A stretch of DNA of 64,000 bases, taken from contig JAKFWC010000009.1 of the NCBI GenBank assembly GCA_021732975.1, positions 124,001 through 188,000 of the forward strand, written 5' to 3'. Origin of the DNA: Planctomycetaceae bacterium (GTDB lineage: Bacteria; Planctomycetota; Planctomycetia; Planctomycetales; Planctomycetaceae). The notes beneath the pieces are model-generated. The model had not been told where the DNA came from, did no database searches, and saw only the letters and a list, made by a program, of their open reading frames with translations. Each line of letters starts with the position of its first letter. The first letter of the stretch is position 1. Both the position numbers and the translations under genes were made by a program. This document shows positions 49,705 through 58,020 of this stretch, piece after piece.

Positions 49705-50802
49705 TCATTCCTTCGGCGACCGCGGGGCAGACTCAAGGACCGCGATAATCAACAGCACACAGGCGACCATCGCCAGCGGCGCGATCGATGTGGACCACGT
49801 CGGTACCGAATACAACGCGATGCCGCCGAGGCTGGTCGTCAATGTCGCGAGATGCACAGTGAGCACGGCGTGCACGGGGCGGAGACCCATCGCCACCAAC
49901 CGATGCGAGAAGTGACGCTTGTCCGGCTGGAACGGGCTGCGGCCTTCCCGCAATCGGAGAATCACGACAGAGCAGATGTCGTACAGGGGAATTGCCAGCA
50001 CGCAGAACGGGGCCATCATCACATGATGGTCAGCCGACTCTTTTGTATAGAACGTTCCCAGCACCGTCATGCTGGCGATGCTGAAGCCGATAAAATAGCT
50101 TCCGGCGTCGCCCATGAAGATGCGGGCCGGTGACCAGTTATGGCAGAGAAATCCGAGTAACGATCCCGCAAGGATCAGAAAGAATCCGGCGACCAGCCAG
50201 CGCGGTTCGCTGCCACCGGTGAGCATCATCACGGCGAAGACACCGCTGACAATTAAGGCAATGCCGCTCGATAATCCATCCATGTTGTCCAGAAAGTTAA
50301 ACGAATTCACGAGAACCACGAACCATAGAACGGATAACACGGCCCCAATCCAAGGGTTCTGCAGAAAGACAGACGCCCGGACGCCGGAAAGCACGACAGT
50401 CATCGCCATGAAAAACTGCAACGCCATTCGGGGCTTCCAACCGATCGGCCGAAAATCGTCCAGCAGTCCGATGATCGCCAGCACCGTCGCGCAACCGATA
50501 ACGATCCACAACTGCGGGGCACGGAACGCGACGGCATCGAGAATATTGAGCACTTCCGCCGGTAGCCACGCGGGCGGATTCCTGCCAAAGATCGCATAAG
50601 CCAATTGCGCGGCTACTAGCGGGATGACGACGCCGCACCAGATTCCGATGCCACCGCCGAGCGGAGTCGGAGTGACGTGAAACTTCCGCGCTGCGGGTTT
50701 ATCGATCAGCCCCCAACGGGGTGCGAGTCCACGCACCGCCCATGTGGCCAAAAACGAAACCCAAAATGCCGGCAGCAGACAACCGAGGACGAACAAGCCC
50801 AT
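49705..50802 (-). CDS. WecA/MraY-family polyprenyl-phosphate sugar-phosphate transferase
   Basis: Polytopic membrane protein of 365 residues. Family motifs are all present: DD at 115-116 (GLLDDFRP), NFLDNMDG (169-176), MGDAGS (230-235) and the loop PDKRHFSHRL (293-302). It transfers a sugar 1-phosphate from a UDP-sugar to undecaprenyl phosphate, the first step of lipid-linked glycan synthesis. The HFSHRL loop and length point to the WecA/TagO branch rather than MraY. The next gene downstream encodes an O-antigen-ligase-like protein, so the pair suggests exopolysaccharide or surface-glycan synthesis. Confidence 0.92.
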   Translation of the reverse strand: MGLFVLGCLLPAFWVSFLATWAVRGLAPRWGLIDKPAARKFHVTPTPLGGGIGIWCGVVIPLVAAQLAYAIFGRNPPAWLPAEVLNILDAVAFRAPQLWIVIGCATVLAIIGLLDDFRPIGWKPRMALQFFMAMTVVLSGVRASVFLQNPWIGAVLSVLWFVVLVNSFNFLDNMDGLSSGIALIVSGVFAVMMLTGGSEPRWLVAGFFLILAGSLLGFLCHNWSPARIFMGDAGSYFIGFSIASMTVLGTFYTKESADHHVMMAPFCVLAIPLYDICSVVILRLREGRSPFQPDKRHFSHRLVAMGLRPVHAVLTVHLATLTTSLGGIALYSVPTWSTSIAPLAMVACVLLIIAVLESAPRSPKE

Positions 50803-51300
50803 TGCCGCGTAAATTCCTCAGAACATCTGAAACCGGAAGGCTGCGTGGGTTACGAGAATCACGGCGACAATACCACGAATGCGTCGCCGAAAGAGCGTGA
50901 CTACCGGATGTTGTACGACAGAATCGGCAGGTTCGTTGTCCGGTTCGCGGAAAACTCGGCGCGAAACGGGCGGAGGTGCGAGTCGTCACCGGTCTGAACC
51001 GACAAAACCACATGTGCACCCTCGAAGTCAGCCAGCGATTCGCAAGGCTAGAGCCTTTCCGGGGTGAGATCAGTGTCTCTACTGGCACTTTCGGCGCGTA
51101 AAATGAGACAAGAATGTCAAATTGACAACGGAATTTTGTGAACCGAATGGCGGTGTGTTGCGTCATAACTCGAGGATGGAAGAGAAGCTGCGAGAAGAGC
51201 GGGCCGGCGGGATGGAATTCGGCGCAGAACTTGCTTATCTCCCCGCTGTGCCGGTTGCCTGGACTGTGGAATGCTCACCCAAGAGGAAGGTTAGGCTGCC
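50803..51300. other. Divergent intergenic region with a palindrome
   Basis: About 500 bases between the WecA-like gene (minus) and the TPR gene (plus). CGGCGAC/GTCGCCG forms a small stem (about 50862-50889). The perfect palindrome TGTCAAATTGACA (51115-51127) places a TTGACA hexamer on each strand and could be an operator or back-to-back -35 boxes; no good -10 was found. A 60-codon frame (TTG at 51122 to 51304) ends in an ATGA overlap with the TPR gene. It could be a real small gene but has no recognisable features. Confidence 0.5.
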
Positions 51301-51726
51301 ATGACTCCGAATGACGCTCCGAGAATTGTGCGTCGGTTGGCCGCGGCCGAAGGGTTTCTGGAACTCGGTTTGCCGCAGTATGCGTTGTCGGAACTCGCTC
51401 GCGTGGATGATGCCGGGCCATTTGAGGGAATCGCTAAACTCCTCATCGGCGAAGCACTGAAAGCCGAGAACCGTTTCGACGAAGCGATCCCGGCTCTGAA
51501 TCGAGCCGCGGAATTGTTCCCTCAACCATTCAATCAACGGGCCTGGTGGGGGCTGAGCCAATGCTACCGTGAGCAAGGGATGAACGACCTTGCCGAGCAG
51601 GCCGCGGCGAATGCCACCCCGCCGGACCTGCCCCCGGGGACGAAGCTGCAGGTCGTATTTATTCCGATCTTCCAGATCGAGGATAAACCCACCTCGCGCA
51701 GCAAACGACCACCGAAAAAGGGTTGA
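51301..51726 (+). CDS. Small TPR-like protein
   Basis: Protein of 141 residues without signal peptide. Helix pairs of TPR type fill residues about 8-105 (AAAEGFLELGLPQYALSELA, then AKLLIGEALKAENRFDEAIP, then WGLSQCYREQGMNDLAEQAA). A Pro-rich strand and a Lys/Arg-rich tail (SKRPPKKG) follow. It is probably a cytoplasmic protein-protein adaptor. A GAGGAAGG site precedes the ATG. Confidence 0.75.
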   Translation: MTPNDAPRIVRRLAAAEGFLELGLPQYALSELARVDDAGPFEGIAKLLIGEALKAENRFDEAIPALNRAAELFPQPFNQRAWWGLSQCYREQGMNDLAEQAAANATPPDLPPGTKLQVVFIPIFQIEDKPTSRSKRPPKKG

Positions 51727-51814
51727 TAGTTCCCCCGCTTGCGCTTAGGGCGATCACAGATTGATACTATGTCGACCGCAAAGCGCAAGCGAACAAGATG
51801 AATTCTCCGATTGA

Positions 51815-53593
51815 TCACGCGCAGATCAGCAACGTCGTCCGTTCGGGCAGATGTTGCGCGACGCCTTGAATGATGTCGCCTTTCATCGTCCGCCAGAGTG
51901 AACCGCGCTGCGTGGCTCCCAGGATCACCCGTTCGACACCGAATGTCGCCGCGAAGTCAAGAATCGCGTCGGGAATATCGGATGTCACGGTATACAGCAA
52001 CCGCACCGGCACACCTTCCGCTTGGGCCATTTCTTTCACATTCGCAAACGCCTTCTGCGCTTCCGGGTCGGACTCGGACCCGAACTGGGTTGTCGATCCC
52101 AATACAGGCACGGCCACGTTGCGGACGAATAGAATCAGCAGTTCGGCCTTGTGTTCCTTGGCATTTTCCAGTGCGAATTTCAGCAGCTTGGGATTGCCGC
52201 GAGTCGCCGTGAGAAACCGCGATTGCGGGACGTAACTCCCCTCCACCACCTCCGCGGGTGTGGGAGTCGTCGGTTCCGTAACCACGGCCCAGAACTGCTC
52301 GGCACCCTTCCAGACTCGTCCCACCACTTTACGCTGTTGAGTAATCCAGCGGGTTCCTAGGCCCACCAGCACAATCGTTCCCGCGAACATGAGCGCGTGT
52401 GGCTTTTCCCAGGCAATGGTGATCCAGATCCCCAACATCAAAACAGCAAGAACGGACATAATGGTCCGCTCCCACTTTTTAATCGGCAAGTCAAAACTGA
52501 CAGCGCACGTTCCCAGATTAACGGTGACCGCGCCGACCACGCCGATCGCGTACAAATCGGCCAGATGACCGACATCGGGGGTAATCAACACGGTTACGAG
52601 TGGGACGACGGTTCCAACGAGCAGTGCCCAGGCGGGCATCCCATAGGAGTTCAACTTCGAGACGAACGCCGGCAACTCCCGGTCGTTGGCCATCATGTAC
52701 TGAATGCTCACGAGATCCGTCACGGCCGTGTTAACCGCGGACAGTAACAGCATCGCAAAGACGATGGCGGCGATCGCTCCGAATGTCGGTCCGACGTAGT
52801 GAACCGCAAGCACCCGCAGCATGTCATCGCGGTGAGCGGAATAGGCGTTGTCGGGATTGCCGTCACCGAGCACTTCCAGCGGCACCGCGGACATCGCCGC
52901 CGTCAGCACTAGATTCAGGACGACGATTTCGATCAAGACCGGCCAGATGGACCGCCGCGCCGTTTTTGCGACCGGTTCCACCATGATCCCGGTCATGTTG
53001 GCGACCGCTTCCACGCCCGAGATGGCGAGGATGATCGCCGTGAATTGCGACCACCAGTTTCCCACATGACCCGCGGGAGCTGCAATTTCCGCGTGGGGTA
53101 TGGAGGGCATTGCGGCCGCACCGACGACGGCGCTGAAGATGATCGTCAGGATGGCGGCGATCATCGCCAGAAAGCCGGACTTGGTCGGTCCAAAGATGTT
53201 TACGATCCCGATCAGTGCGATACTGGCCGCCGCCCAAAGTTCCGGTCGCGGCAGATCCAGATAATGGAAGGCATCCAGCGCCGAGAGTGAGGCCGTCACA
53301 ACGTAATCGGCACACAGTAAAAGCGCGCCGACGACCGCTAGTAACTGCGAGCGATGCTTCGCCGACGAATAAACGCCGCCGCCGTCGGGGTAGAGTCGAC
53401 AGACGACCGAGTATGCCCAACCGACTCCGAGGAGCAGGAGGGACATTGCGAACATAAACCACATCGACGCATGGCGCGTATGGTAGAAGCAGATGCCAAG
53501 CACATACAGACGGCTGGTGCCCCAGTCGCCGAAGAGCATGGGCCCGGCGTGATACCAATGGAGTTGCCGTGGACGATGTCCCGTCGAGAGCAT
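51815..53593 (-). CDS. KimA-like potassium/amino-acid transporter with universal-stress domain
   Basis: About 592 residues from the ATG at 53593; the frame is open to 53665 and an ATG at 53539 is also possible. About twelve membrane helices of the APC/KUP fold (YPDGGGVYSSAKHRSQ after helix 2) are followed by a cytoplasmic universal-stress-protein domain (about 455-592, with ILGATQRGSLWRTMKGD resembling the nucleotide-binding loop). This two-part layout and length match Bacillus KimA, a high-affinity potassium importer whose gene carries a c-di-AMP riboswitch. Here too a ydaO/yuaA-like riboswitch and a TATAAT promoter stand upstream, which favours potassium as substrate over amino acids. Confidence 0.85.
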   Translation of the reverse strand: MLSTGHRPRQLHWYHAGPMLFGDWGTSRLYVLGICFYHTRHASMWFMFAMSLLLLGVGWAYSVVCRLYPDGGGVYSSAKHRSQLLAVVGALLLCADYVVTASLSALDAFHYLDLPRPELWAAASIALIGIVNIFGPTKSGFLAMIAAILTIIFSAVVGAAAMPSIPHAEIAAPAGHVGNWWSQFTAIILAISGVEAVANMTGIMVEPVAKTARRSIWPVLIEIVVLNLVLTAAMSAVPLEVLGDGNPDNAYSAHRDDMLRVLAVHYVGPTFGAIAAIVFAMLLLSAVNTAVTDLVSIQYMMANDRELPAFVSKLNSYGMPAWALLVGTVVPLVTVLITPDVGHLADLYAIGVVGAVTVNLGTCAVSFDLPIKKWERTIMSVLAVLMLGIWITIAWEKPHALMFAGTIVLVGLGTRWITQQRKVVGRVWKGAEQFWAVVTEPTTPTPAEVVEGSYVPQSRFLTATRGNPKLLKFALENAKEHKAELLILFVRNVAVPVLGSTTQFGSESDPEAQKAFANVKEMAQAEGVPVRLLYTVTSDIPDAILDFAATFGVERVILGATQRGSLWRTMKGDIIQGVAQHLPERTTLLICA

Positions 53594-53700
53594 GGAGCGA
53601 GAACTTTCAGAGCCGCAACATTTGCGCGCCGGACGAGGTGGGTCTCCGCCTGGAAACCGCCACAATCGGAGCGATGGTCTTCAACCCTCTTGGTCGATCA

Positions 53701-53840
53701 TCGCCTCCGCCTCGAACGCTTACGGGGTTAGCTGACGGGCTCGGGGTCGAGTGGGCTCCCCTACGAAATTGCTTCCGATTCGCCCCAAGTTGAAGTGGTT
53801 CCCCCGTTCTGCGGTCTTCCCGCAGACTCAGCGACCGTCT
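53701..53840 (-). ncRNA. Putative c-di-AMP (ydaO/yuaA) riboswitch
   Basis: Read on the minus strand, the leader contains a small stem (TCTGCGG/CCGCAGA, about 53826-53808), then AACGGGGGAACC and TTGGGGCGAATC, a variable stem region, and GAGCCCGTCAGCTAACCCCG followed by TAAGCGTTCGAGG (about 53742-53709). These match, in order, the conserved blocks of the ydaO-yuaA class as I remember them (CGGGGGA, GGGGUGAAUC, GCCCGUCAGCUAACCUCGUAAGCGU). It ends about 107 bases before the KimA-like start. By family knowledge c-di-AMP binding turns expression off. No clear terminator stem was seen, so the mechanism is open. Confidence 0.85.
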
Positions 53841-53877
53841 TAATGACGGCAAATGACAATTGCGTCTCTGGGGTGCG

Positions 53878-53905
53878 ATTATAACAAAGTCGTCAAGGAG
53901 ACCAA
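53878..53905 (-). promoter_or_regulatory. Promoter upstream of the riboswitch
   Basis: On the minus strand a perfect TATAAT (53883-53878) follows a weak -35, TTGGTC (53905-53900), with a 16-base spacer. Transcription would begin near 53871, about 30 bases before the riboswitch. Confidence 0.6.
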
Positions 53906-53939
53906 GCGCTCCACCACACGAAAAACCAGCGCACGCATG

Positions 53940-54302
53940 TTACATGGAGTGTAGGGCGATCCGGTTTCCTTCACTGTCGATTACAACCGCCTTAAACCCA
54001 TGTGGCCCAATCGGATGAGCCGGAATCACTACCCTGCCGCCATGCTGGATGGCCGCTTGCACCGCGGCATCGAGTCGTTCTGCGCAGTTAAAATAGAGCA
54101 GCGGGCCATGCTCCGAAGGCTGCACCTTCGGGTCGACAATCAGGCATCCGCCGACATCCTGCCCTTCATGCGGCAGCACGCCGATCTCCGTCCCAGGGAA
54201 GCTATCCTTGGAAACCTTCTGCCCGAGAATCGCGGAGTAAAAAGCAATCGCTCGATCGAGATCAACGCACGGGATATCCACCCAGACAACTTGATTGGCC
54301 AT
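53940..54302 (-). CDS. VOC (glyoxalase-like) family protein
   Basis: Protein of 120 residues from the ATG at 54302 (MANQVVWVDIPCVDLDRAIA); the frame is open upstream to 54539 but that part overlaps the PHP gene and lacks family features. It has the two beta-alpha-beta-beta-beta repeats of the vicinal-oxygen-chelate fold (RAIAFYSAILGQKV; then GPHGFKAVVIDSEGNRIALHS). The final metal-ligand Glu of true glyoxalases is replaced (ALHS). It is likely a small enzyme or binding protein of unknown substrate. Confidence 0.85.
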   Translation of the reverse strand: MANQVVWVDIPCVDLDRAIAFYSAILGQKVSKDSFPGTEIGVLPHEGQDVGGCLIVDPKVQPSEHGPLLYFNCAERLDAAVQAAIQHGGRVVIPAHPIGPHGFKAVVIDSEGNRIALHSM

Positions 54303-54363
54303 GAGATGAAACCTCAATGGGGAACATTCCAGGGATGGTAATCCCTGGGCTTCATGGGGCAGA

Positions 54364-55674
54364 TTACTCGGCTGCCGGGCCGCGCGCGGGTTGAATCCAC
54401 GCGGATTCGAGATCTTCCATTTCGGAAGGATTTGGGTGCTCCCGGGACGACAACACACGGGCGCGGACGTAGAGTTCGTCGCCTTTGAAGGTGTAGCTGG
54501 GGGTGAGACTGTCTGAGGTCGCAAGTACGGCACCGACATCGACGGAGTACCGTTTCGTCACAGGCAGGTCTTTCCCCTCGGCGTCCTGCATCGGGGTGGC
54601 TGTGCGGTCGAAGTCTTTGCGCGTGCCGATGAATTCCGTGCGATACGTCACTCCCGGTTCTCCACGAATGGCGAGGGCCATGCTGGTTTTGTCGACGGTG
54701 ACTTCATCCAGAAAGACGCCGGATGATGAGTAGAACCGACCGGCTTCCAATGCGGCGATCAGCGCATCGTTCGATAACCGATCGGCGAGGACCATCACCC
54801 AGCCGCGACCGGGTTCGCTCGCGCGACTGGGGATTTTGTGATAACTGTGGCCGTCATCGGTCGCCAGTCCGTACATCATCGGTAACTCTAACTCGGTCAG
54901 ACGCAGCGTATTAATGATGTCCCAGATCCGTTCGGTAGAGGCGTGCGTTGCGTCGCCGGTGTTATGTACGCCGGGATGGCCGTTGTAGACTTCAAAAAAG
55001 TTTTCGCCGCGGACCTGGGCGAGGTCTTCTGCCGTCACGCCCCAGCCGAAGTTGGGGTGATTCAGGTGAATGATCATCGCCTGTCGGGTTCGTTCGCGCT
55101 GCGCGATGAGGGCATCGACATCGTGCTGAATCGTCTCGGCAACGGAACCACCGCCGAGCGGCGGGATTGCATCCTGCAGGTTCGTAGCACAGAGATGCAC
55201 GGGTAACTTGCCGAATTTGTCGGAGACTTCTTCGCCCTGAATGAGCAGGAATTGCTCGGGAATGCCGACGAGATCGACCACTTCGGGGAAGGTCTTCAGC
55301 CGGACTTCCGTCTTACCGTCTTTCTCGCGCGAGAAGACCTGATCCGGCCAGTTCTTCTGCAACTGATCGAAAGCTTTGCGGCCGGACTTGGCTTTGTCGA
55401 TGTCCACCCACCGTTCACTGCGGGCCAGGGTGTTGTGATCGGTGAAGACGAGGAAATCGTACTTCTTGTCGCGGTACCACAGGGCGATGTTTTCGAGGAA
55501 GTTATCGCCATCGCTCCACAGCGAGTGCGTGTGCATGTTCCCGCGATACCATTTCCGGGCTCCGTCGGCTTTAAGCGTTTCCGCCGAGGTGGACCGCGGC
55601 GCACTAGCGGGCAGAAACGCGAGGAGCCCGAGCAGAACGAGTCCGGTACCAAGTGTTGGCAGCAAGCGTCGCAT
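54364..55674 (-). CDS. Secreted PHP-domain protein
   Basis: Protein of 436 residues from the ATG at 55674; a GTG at 55710 is also in frame. The signal peptide (about 1-31) is followed by a PHP phosphoesterase domain with HTHSLWSDGD (48-57) and FTDHN (77-81), plus a later LNHPNFGW motif. These are metal ligands of the PHP/histidinol-phosphatase fold. The C-terminal part is beta-rich (about 310-425). Export suggests an extracytoplasmic phosphoesterase. Substrate unknown. Confidence 0.82.
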   Translation of the reverse strand: MRRLLPTLGTGLVLLGLLAFLPASAPRSTSAETLKADGARKWYRGNMHTHSLWSDGDNFLENIALWYRDKKYDFLVFTDHNTLARSERWVDIDKAKSGRKAFDQLQKNWPDQVFSREKDGKTEVRLKTFPEVVDLVGIPEQFLLIQGEEVSDKFGKLPVHLCATNLQDAIPPLGGGSVAETIQHDVDALIAQRERTRQAMIIHLNHPNFGWGVTAEDLAQVRGENFFEVYNGHPGVHNTGDATHASTERIWDIINTLRLTELELPMMYGLATDDGHSYHKIPSRASEPGRGWVMVLADRLSNDALIAALEAGRFYSSSGVFLDEVTVDKTSMALAIRGEPGVTYRTEFIGTRKDFDRTATPMQDAEGKDLPVTKRYSVDVGAVLATSDSLTPSYTFKGDELYVRARVLSSREHPNPSEMEDLESAWIQPARGPAAE

Positions 55675-55790
55675 GGATGTAGCAACCCAAGTGGGGTAGG
55701 GAAACGTCACAGCGACTTCGACCGGCGCGGTGATCCGGGTAGACTAGCCTTCGCAGATATTCTCATGCCCACACCCGAAAGGAAAGTCGG

Positions 55791-57863
55791 ATGCATTGTG
55801 TGAAATCGATGAATCTCGTTTGCGGTTTGTTGTGGATCGGAATAGTGATCCTCACCACAGGCCCGGTTGCGGCCCAGGAATCGCCCGCGGACGAGTTTCT
55901 GAAGTTCATTCGCGCAGAAGGCCTGCGACTCCGAGCGGCGGATCAACCACCAAAAACCAGGGACGAATGGCAACAACGCAAGACGCTGGTTCGCGAGAAA
56001 CTCGCCGAGTCGATGGGGTTGCCGACCGGAGAAAAATGTGCGCTGGAATCGCGGCTGTTGGGAACAATCCAACGTGACGGCTATCGCGTGGAGAAAACCA
56101 TCTTTCAGACCATGCCCGGGATTTGGATGCCCGCGCTGGCATATGTTCCCGCGCAACCAGGGCCGCGACCGGCGATTCTGCATGTCCACGGGCATTGGAA
56201 AGGGGCCAAGCAAGACCCGGTGGTGCAGTCCCGCTGCATCGGGTCGGCGAAGCTCGGTTTTTTTGTCCTCGCCGTCGATGCTTTCGGGGCAGGAGAGCGC
56301 GCGACCGGCAAAGCCCTCGGCGAGTATCACGGTGAAATGTCCGGGGCGACACTGTTCCCCTCCGGCATGACGTTGTCCGGCGTGCAACTCTATGAAAATA
56401 TGCGGGCCGTCGATTACCTGCAGTCACGTCCCGAAGTCGATCCCGGCAAGATTGGCGTCACTGGCGCGAGCGGCGGCGGTAACCAGACGATGTACGCCGG
56501 AGCTTACGATGAACGCTTTTCCGCTGCGGTGCCCGTCTGTTCGGTGGGAACGTATCAGTCGTATCTCGGTGCCGCGTGCTGCATGTGTGAAGTCGTGCCC
56601 GGCGCGATGCGGTTCGCCGAGGAACGGGACATCCTTGGACTGGTCGCTCCCCGCGGTTTGATGGTGGTTAACGTCACCAAAGATGCGAACCAGTTCTCGA
56701 TTCGCGAAGCGCGCAAATCACTCGTTGGCACGCAGGCGGTGTACGACGCGCTCGGCAAGCCGGATCAGTTGTATCACTCAACGTTCCGCTGGCATCACGA
56801 TTATCACCAGCCGATCCGTGAAGCCATGTACGGTTTCATGACGCAGCAATTGAAAGGGGAAGGGGACGGTTCACCGATCGCAGAACTTCCGTTTCAGACC
56901 GAGGAGCCGGAAATGCTGCGGTGTTTCCCAGGCGAAACGCGTCCGGACGATTGGATCACGCTCCCACAATTTGCAGCGGCACACAGCCGTGCTGTGCTTG
57001 CCAAATGGATCGCTCCCACCACGGCGGCCGAGTGGGACACCCACGCATCGCAACTGGCAACCAACCTGCGGGAGAAAGTCTTCGGTGGCTTCCCTGAACG
57101 ATCCGATCTCTCCGCCGCGGCGCAGCAAGCGAAACAGCCGGGACCATGGACTGTTCGATTTTCGCCCGAGCCGAACATTACCCTCACCATGCATCAGCAA
57201 CCTGCGGAGTCACCATCGACGAAGACGGCGTTGTTGCTGAATCTCGAAGGATCGGCTGTCGCCCAGAAGAGTCCCGTTGCCGACGTGCTACGGAAGGGCG
57301 GTTGGAATTTGATTACCGTCGATCTGCGGGCTACAGGAATCTACAGTGTGAAGGGGGACCAGATCGGCCGCGCGCCGGATCACAATTCGGCGGAGTGGGC
57401 GATGTGGACCGGCCGACCGCTGCTGGGGCAATGGACGTACGATGTCGTGCGCGTGCTGGATGTGCTGGGCGATCAGAAGCCGGTCGTGATCGGGGATGGT
57501 CCCGCGGGACTGGTGGCGTTGTCAGTCTCTGCGCTTGCCGGAGAACGAACCGGAGGCGTGGTCGCGATGAATACGATGGCGAGCTATATCACCCATGTCC
57601 CTTATGATAATCAGCGACTCGGAACCCTCACGCCGGGAATTCTGCGCGATGTCGGCGATGTCGCGCATCTGGCGGCGATTGGTCGCGCACCACGGACCGT
57701 TATTGTGGGTGGCGTGAATGGAAAGGGACAATCGCTGGACTTCCTGGAGCTGACGACCACCTATGCGCCCGCCGTTCAGAAAGGACGCCTTGTGGGTGAG
57801 CCGAGTCGCATTGTCCTGCTGGAATGGAGCGATTCCGCCGGGATGCTCAAAGCGCTGGAATAA
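55791..57863 (+). CDS. Secreted esterase with two alpha/beta-hydrolase-like halves
   Basis: Protein of 690 residues with a signal peptide (about 7-29, ending VAAQ) and an AAAGGAAAG site before the ATG. The N-terminal half (about 85-360) resembles acetyl-xylan esterase/dienelactone hydrolase-like enzymes: ILHVHGHWKGA, then nucleophile elbow GASGGG with Ser227, and a late RWHHDYHQP His region. The second half (about 440-690) again looks hydrolase-like (LLLNLEGSAV, VTVDLRATG-like strand, VVIGDGPAGLVAL). There, however, the elbow is GDGPAG without Ser, so this half is probably inactive. Carbohydrate ester substrates are plausible. Confidence 0.8.
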   Translation: MHCVKSMNLVCGLLWIGIVILTTGPVAAQESPADEFLKFIRAEGLRLRAADQPPKTRDEWQQRKTLVREKLAESMGLPTGEKCALESRLLGTIQRDGYRVEKTIFQTMPGIWMPALAYVPAQPGPRPAILHVHGHWKGAKQDPVVQSRCIGSAKLGFFVLAVDAFGAGERATGKALGEYHGEMSGATLFPSGMTLSGVQLYENMRAVDYLQSRPEVDPGKIGVTGASGGGNQTMYAGAYDERFSAAVPVCSVGTYQSYLGAACCMCEVVPGAMRFAEERDILGLVAPRGLMVVNVTKDANQFSIREARKSLVGTQAVYDALGKPDQLYHSTFRWHHDYHQPIREAMYGFMTQQLKGEGDGSPIAELPFQTEEPEMLRCFPGETRPDDWITLPQFAAAHSRAVLAKWIAPTTAAEWDTHASQLATNLREKVFGGFPERSDLSAAAQQAKQPGPWTVRFSPEPNITLTMHQQPAESPSTKTALLLNLEGSAVAQKSPVADVLRKGGWNLITVDLRATGIYSVKGDQIGRAPDHNSAEWAMWTGRPLLGQWTYDVVRVLDVLGDQKPVVIGDGPAGLVALSVSALAGERTGGVVAMNTMASYITHVPYDNQRLGTLTPGILRDVGDVAHLAAIGRAPRTVIVGGVNGKGQSLDFLELTTTYAPAVQKGRLVGEPSRIVLLEWSDSAGMLKALE

Positions 57864-57872
57864 TCTTTCCAT

Positions 57873-57952
57873 CCGAGCCGCGACCGTCAGGGAGCGAGTT
57901 CTCAGAGACGACGAATGTGATCGGAACTCGCTCCCTGACGGTCGCGGCTCGG
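57873..57952. repeat. Perfect 28-bp palindromic element
   Basis: Arms 57873-57900 and 57925-57952 are exact reverse complements over 28 bases, with a 24-base loop. The sequence begins CCGAGCCGCGACCGTCAGGG. It lies just after the esterase stop, between convergent genes, and could double as a terminator. Confidence 0.9.
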
Positions 57953-57960
57953 AAACGCCA

Positions 57961-57990
57961 AAGCCCGGCGCTTGCGACAACGCCGGGCTT
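57961..57990. terminator. Likely bidirectional terminator hairpin
   Basis: AAGCCCGGCG and CGCCGGGCTT (57961-57970 and 57981-57990) form a perfect 10-bp stem with a 10-base loop, flanked by A/T bases. It sits between convergent genes ending at 57863 and 58021. Confidence 0.6.
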
Positions 57991-58020
57991 CGTGCTGCAT
58001 CGAAGACATCGCAACGACGA

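Noticed and set aside
50699..51166. 155-codon minus-strand frame spanning the gap before the WecA-like gene
   Set aside because: It overlaps the 5' part of the WecA-like gene in another frame and is rich in Arg/Ser/Pro with no motif.
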